Shown here: positions 15,331-15,957 of the stretch, piece after piece
How the letters are laid out: every line of letters starts with the position of its first letter
Numbering within the stretch: the stretch's first letter is position 1
Assembly: GCA_036170135.1 (NCBI GenBank)
Contig: JAVHOP010000042.1
Coordinates: forward strand, 1-15,957
DNA: 15,957 nt
Reading direction: 5' to 3'
DNA from: CG1-02-35-72 sp036170135
GTDB lineage: Bacteria > Bacteroidota > Bacteroidia > Flavobacteriales > Flavobacteriaceae
Position numbers and translations under genes: made by a program
Notes under the pieces: generated by a model
Told to the model about the DNA's origin: nothing
Seen by the model: the letters and a program-made list of their open reading frames with translations, nothing else
Databases searched by the model: none

Positions 15331-15957
15331 ATGTTTTTTTTAGATAAAAAGTTGTACTTTCCTCCTGTTTGTTTTGCTAATGCCGACGGTGTATTGGCTT
15401 TTGGTGGCGATTTGTCGCCACAGCGTCTCATTTTAGCTTATAAATTGGGCATTTTTCCATGGTATTCTCAAGGAGAACCAATTACGTGGTATAGCCCAAA
15501 ACACAGAATGGTACTTTATCCAAATCAAATTTTGATAAGCAAAAGTATGCGGCAGTTTCTTAAAAAAAATCCCTTCGAAATTCGGTTCAATAGCGCTTTC
15601 GCAGATGTTATTCACTGCTGTAAAACCATTCAGCGCAAAGGTCAAGACGGGACTTGGATAACTGACGAGATGGAGGCTTCTTACAATGAATTGCACAAGT
15701 TAGGTTGGGCAAAATCGGTTGAAGTCTATCAAAATAATGAGCTGGTTGGTGGCCTTTACGGAATTGATTTAGGAACTGTTTTTTGTGGCGAGAGCATGTT
15801 TAGTTTGGTTAGCAATGCTTCAAAAGTCGCTTTTATTTGGTTGGCAAATTACTTAGAAACCAAACATTATAAATTGATTGATTGTCAGGTTTATAACGAG
15901 CACCTCGACAGTTTGGGAGCTGTAGAAATTACAAGAGAAGATTTTTTGGAGTATTTA
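15331..15957 (+). CDS. aat: Leucyl/phenylalanyl-tRNA--protein transferase, C-terminus cut by window edge
   Basis: 209 codons are visible without a stop. E. coli Aat has 234 residues, so little is missing. The enzyme transfers Leu or Phe from tRNA to proteins with N-terminal Arg or Lys, marking them for the N-end-rule pathway (ClpS/ClpAP in E. coli). Diagnostic segments are GVLAFGGDLSPQRLILAYK (20-38), the GIFPWY motif (40-45) and ITWYSPKHR, then GTWITDEM and LVGGLYGIDLGTVFCGESMFS. The residues equivalent to the E. coli catalytic set are present: E154 in CGES, and D184 and Q186 in IDCQVYNEHLDSLGA. The ATG at 15331 gives the family-typical N-terminus. A G-run (AGGGGG) 6 bases before it is unusual here, since neighbouring genes lack any purine-rich ribosome site. 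Probably cotranscribed with the DUF3127 gene. Confidence 0.97.
   Translation, partial: MFFLDKKLYFPPVCFANADGVLAFGGDLSPQRLILAYKLGIFPWYSQGEPITWYSPKHRMVLYPNQILISKSMRQFLKKNPFEIRFNSAFADVIHCCKTIQRKGQDGTWITDEMEASYNELHKLGWAKSVEVYQNNELVGGLYGIDLGTVFCGESMFSLVSNASKVAFIWLANYLETKHYKLIDCQVYNEHLDSLGAVEITREDFLEYL

Noticed and set aside
15433..15696. Minus-strand open frame of 87 codons within aat
   Set aside because: It is antisense to conserved Aat motifs including the tryptophan-rich segment; there is no independent support.
1..15957. CRISPR array, tRNA/rRNA genes, insertion sequences, prophage or defence island
   Set aside because: No regularly spaced repeats, cloverleaf sequences, transposase or integrase motifs, or known defence genes were seen. 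The new-system search yields molecular oddities within housekeeping genes, not a defence locus.

Overview
The window is AT-rich, densely packed bacterial chromosome. It most likely comes from the Bacteroidota, probably family Flavobacteriaceae. Four things point there: start codons generally lack Shine-Dalgarno sequences; several upstream regions carry the Bacteroidota -7 promoter element TAnnTTTG; families typical of the phylum are present (DUF5916 outer-membrane protein, DUF3127 protein, AKETAHQ-type histidine kinase); and the housekeeping genes look flavobacterial. The genus cannot be fixed by reading alone. I saw no RNA genes, insertion sequences, prophage, CRISPR array or transfer signatures.

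Layout. Positions 1-3536 (minus) hold a two-component pair: a large cytoplasmic multi-PAS histidine kinase and, downstream, its LuxR-type response regulator, which is cut by the window edge. Positions 3741-6578 (plus) encode DNA polymerase I. A secreted DUF5916 outer-membrane protein (6591-9215, minus) converges on it. Positions 9467-12511 (minus) look like one transcription unit, read in the order Rieske-like lipoprotein, purE, M3 peptidyl-dipeptidase. The divergent plus-strand unit greA-HIT (12639-13519) follows, and it overlaps by 11 bases the convergent membrane histidine kinase (13509-14678, minus). Last comes the plus-strand pair DUF3127 gene-aat (14928 to the edge), with aat nearly complete.

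Most of the genes serve core functions: replication and repair (polA), transcript-cleavage rescue (greA), purine synthesis (purE), peptide turnover (M3 peptidase) and N-end-rule tagging (aat). Two sensor kinases are embedded among them.

The observations most worth a second look are these. (1) PolA appears to have lost every catalytic acidic residue of its 3'-5' exonuclease while the 5' nuclease and polymerase sites are intact. (2) The DUF3127 protein resembles an OB-fold single-stranded-DNA-binding protein and ends in an SSB-like acidic tip, DPDDLPF. (3) The greA leader can form mutually exclusive pairings, one terminator-like and one abutting the start codon. (4) The Rieske-like lipoprotein keeps all four cysteines of the classical site but has Asp in place of the second His ligand. 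(5) The multi-PAS kinase begins with what looks like a receiver domain lacking its phospho-acceptor Asp.
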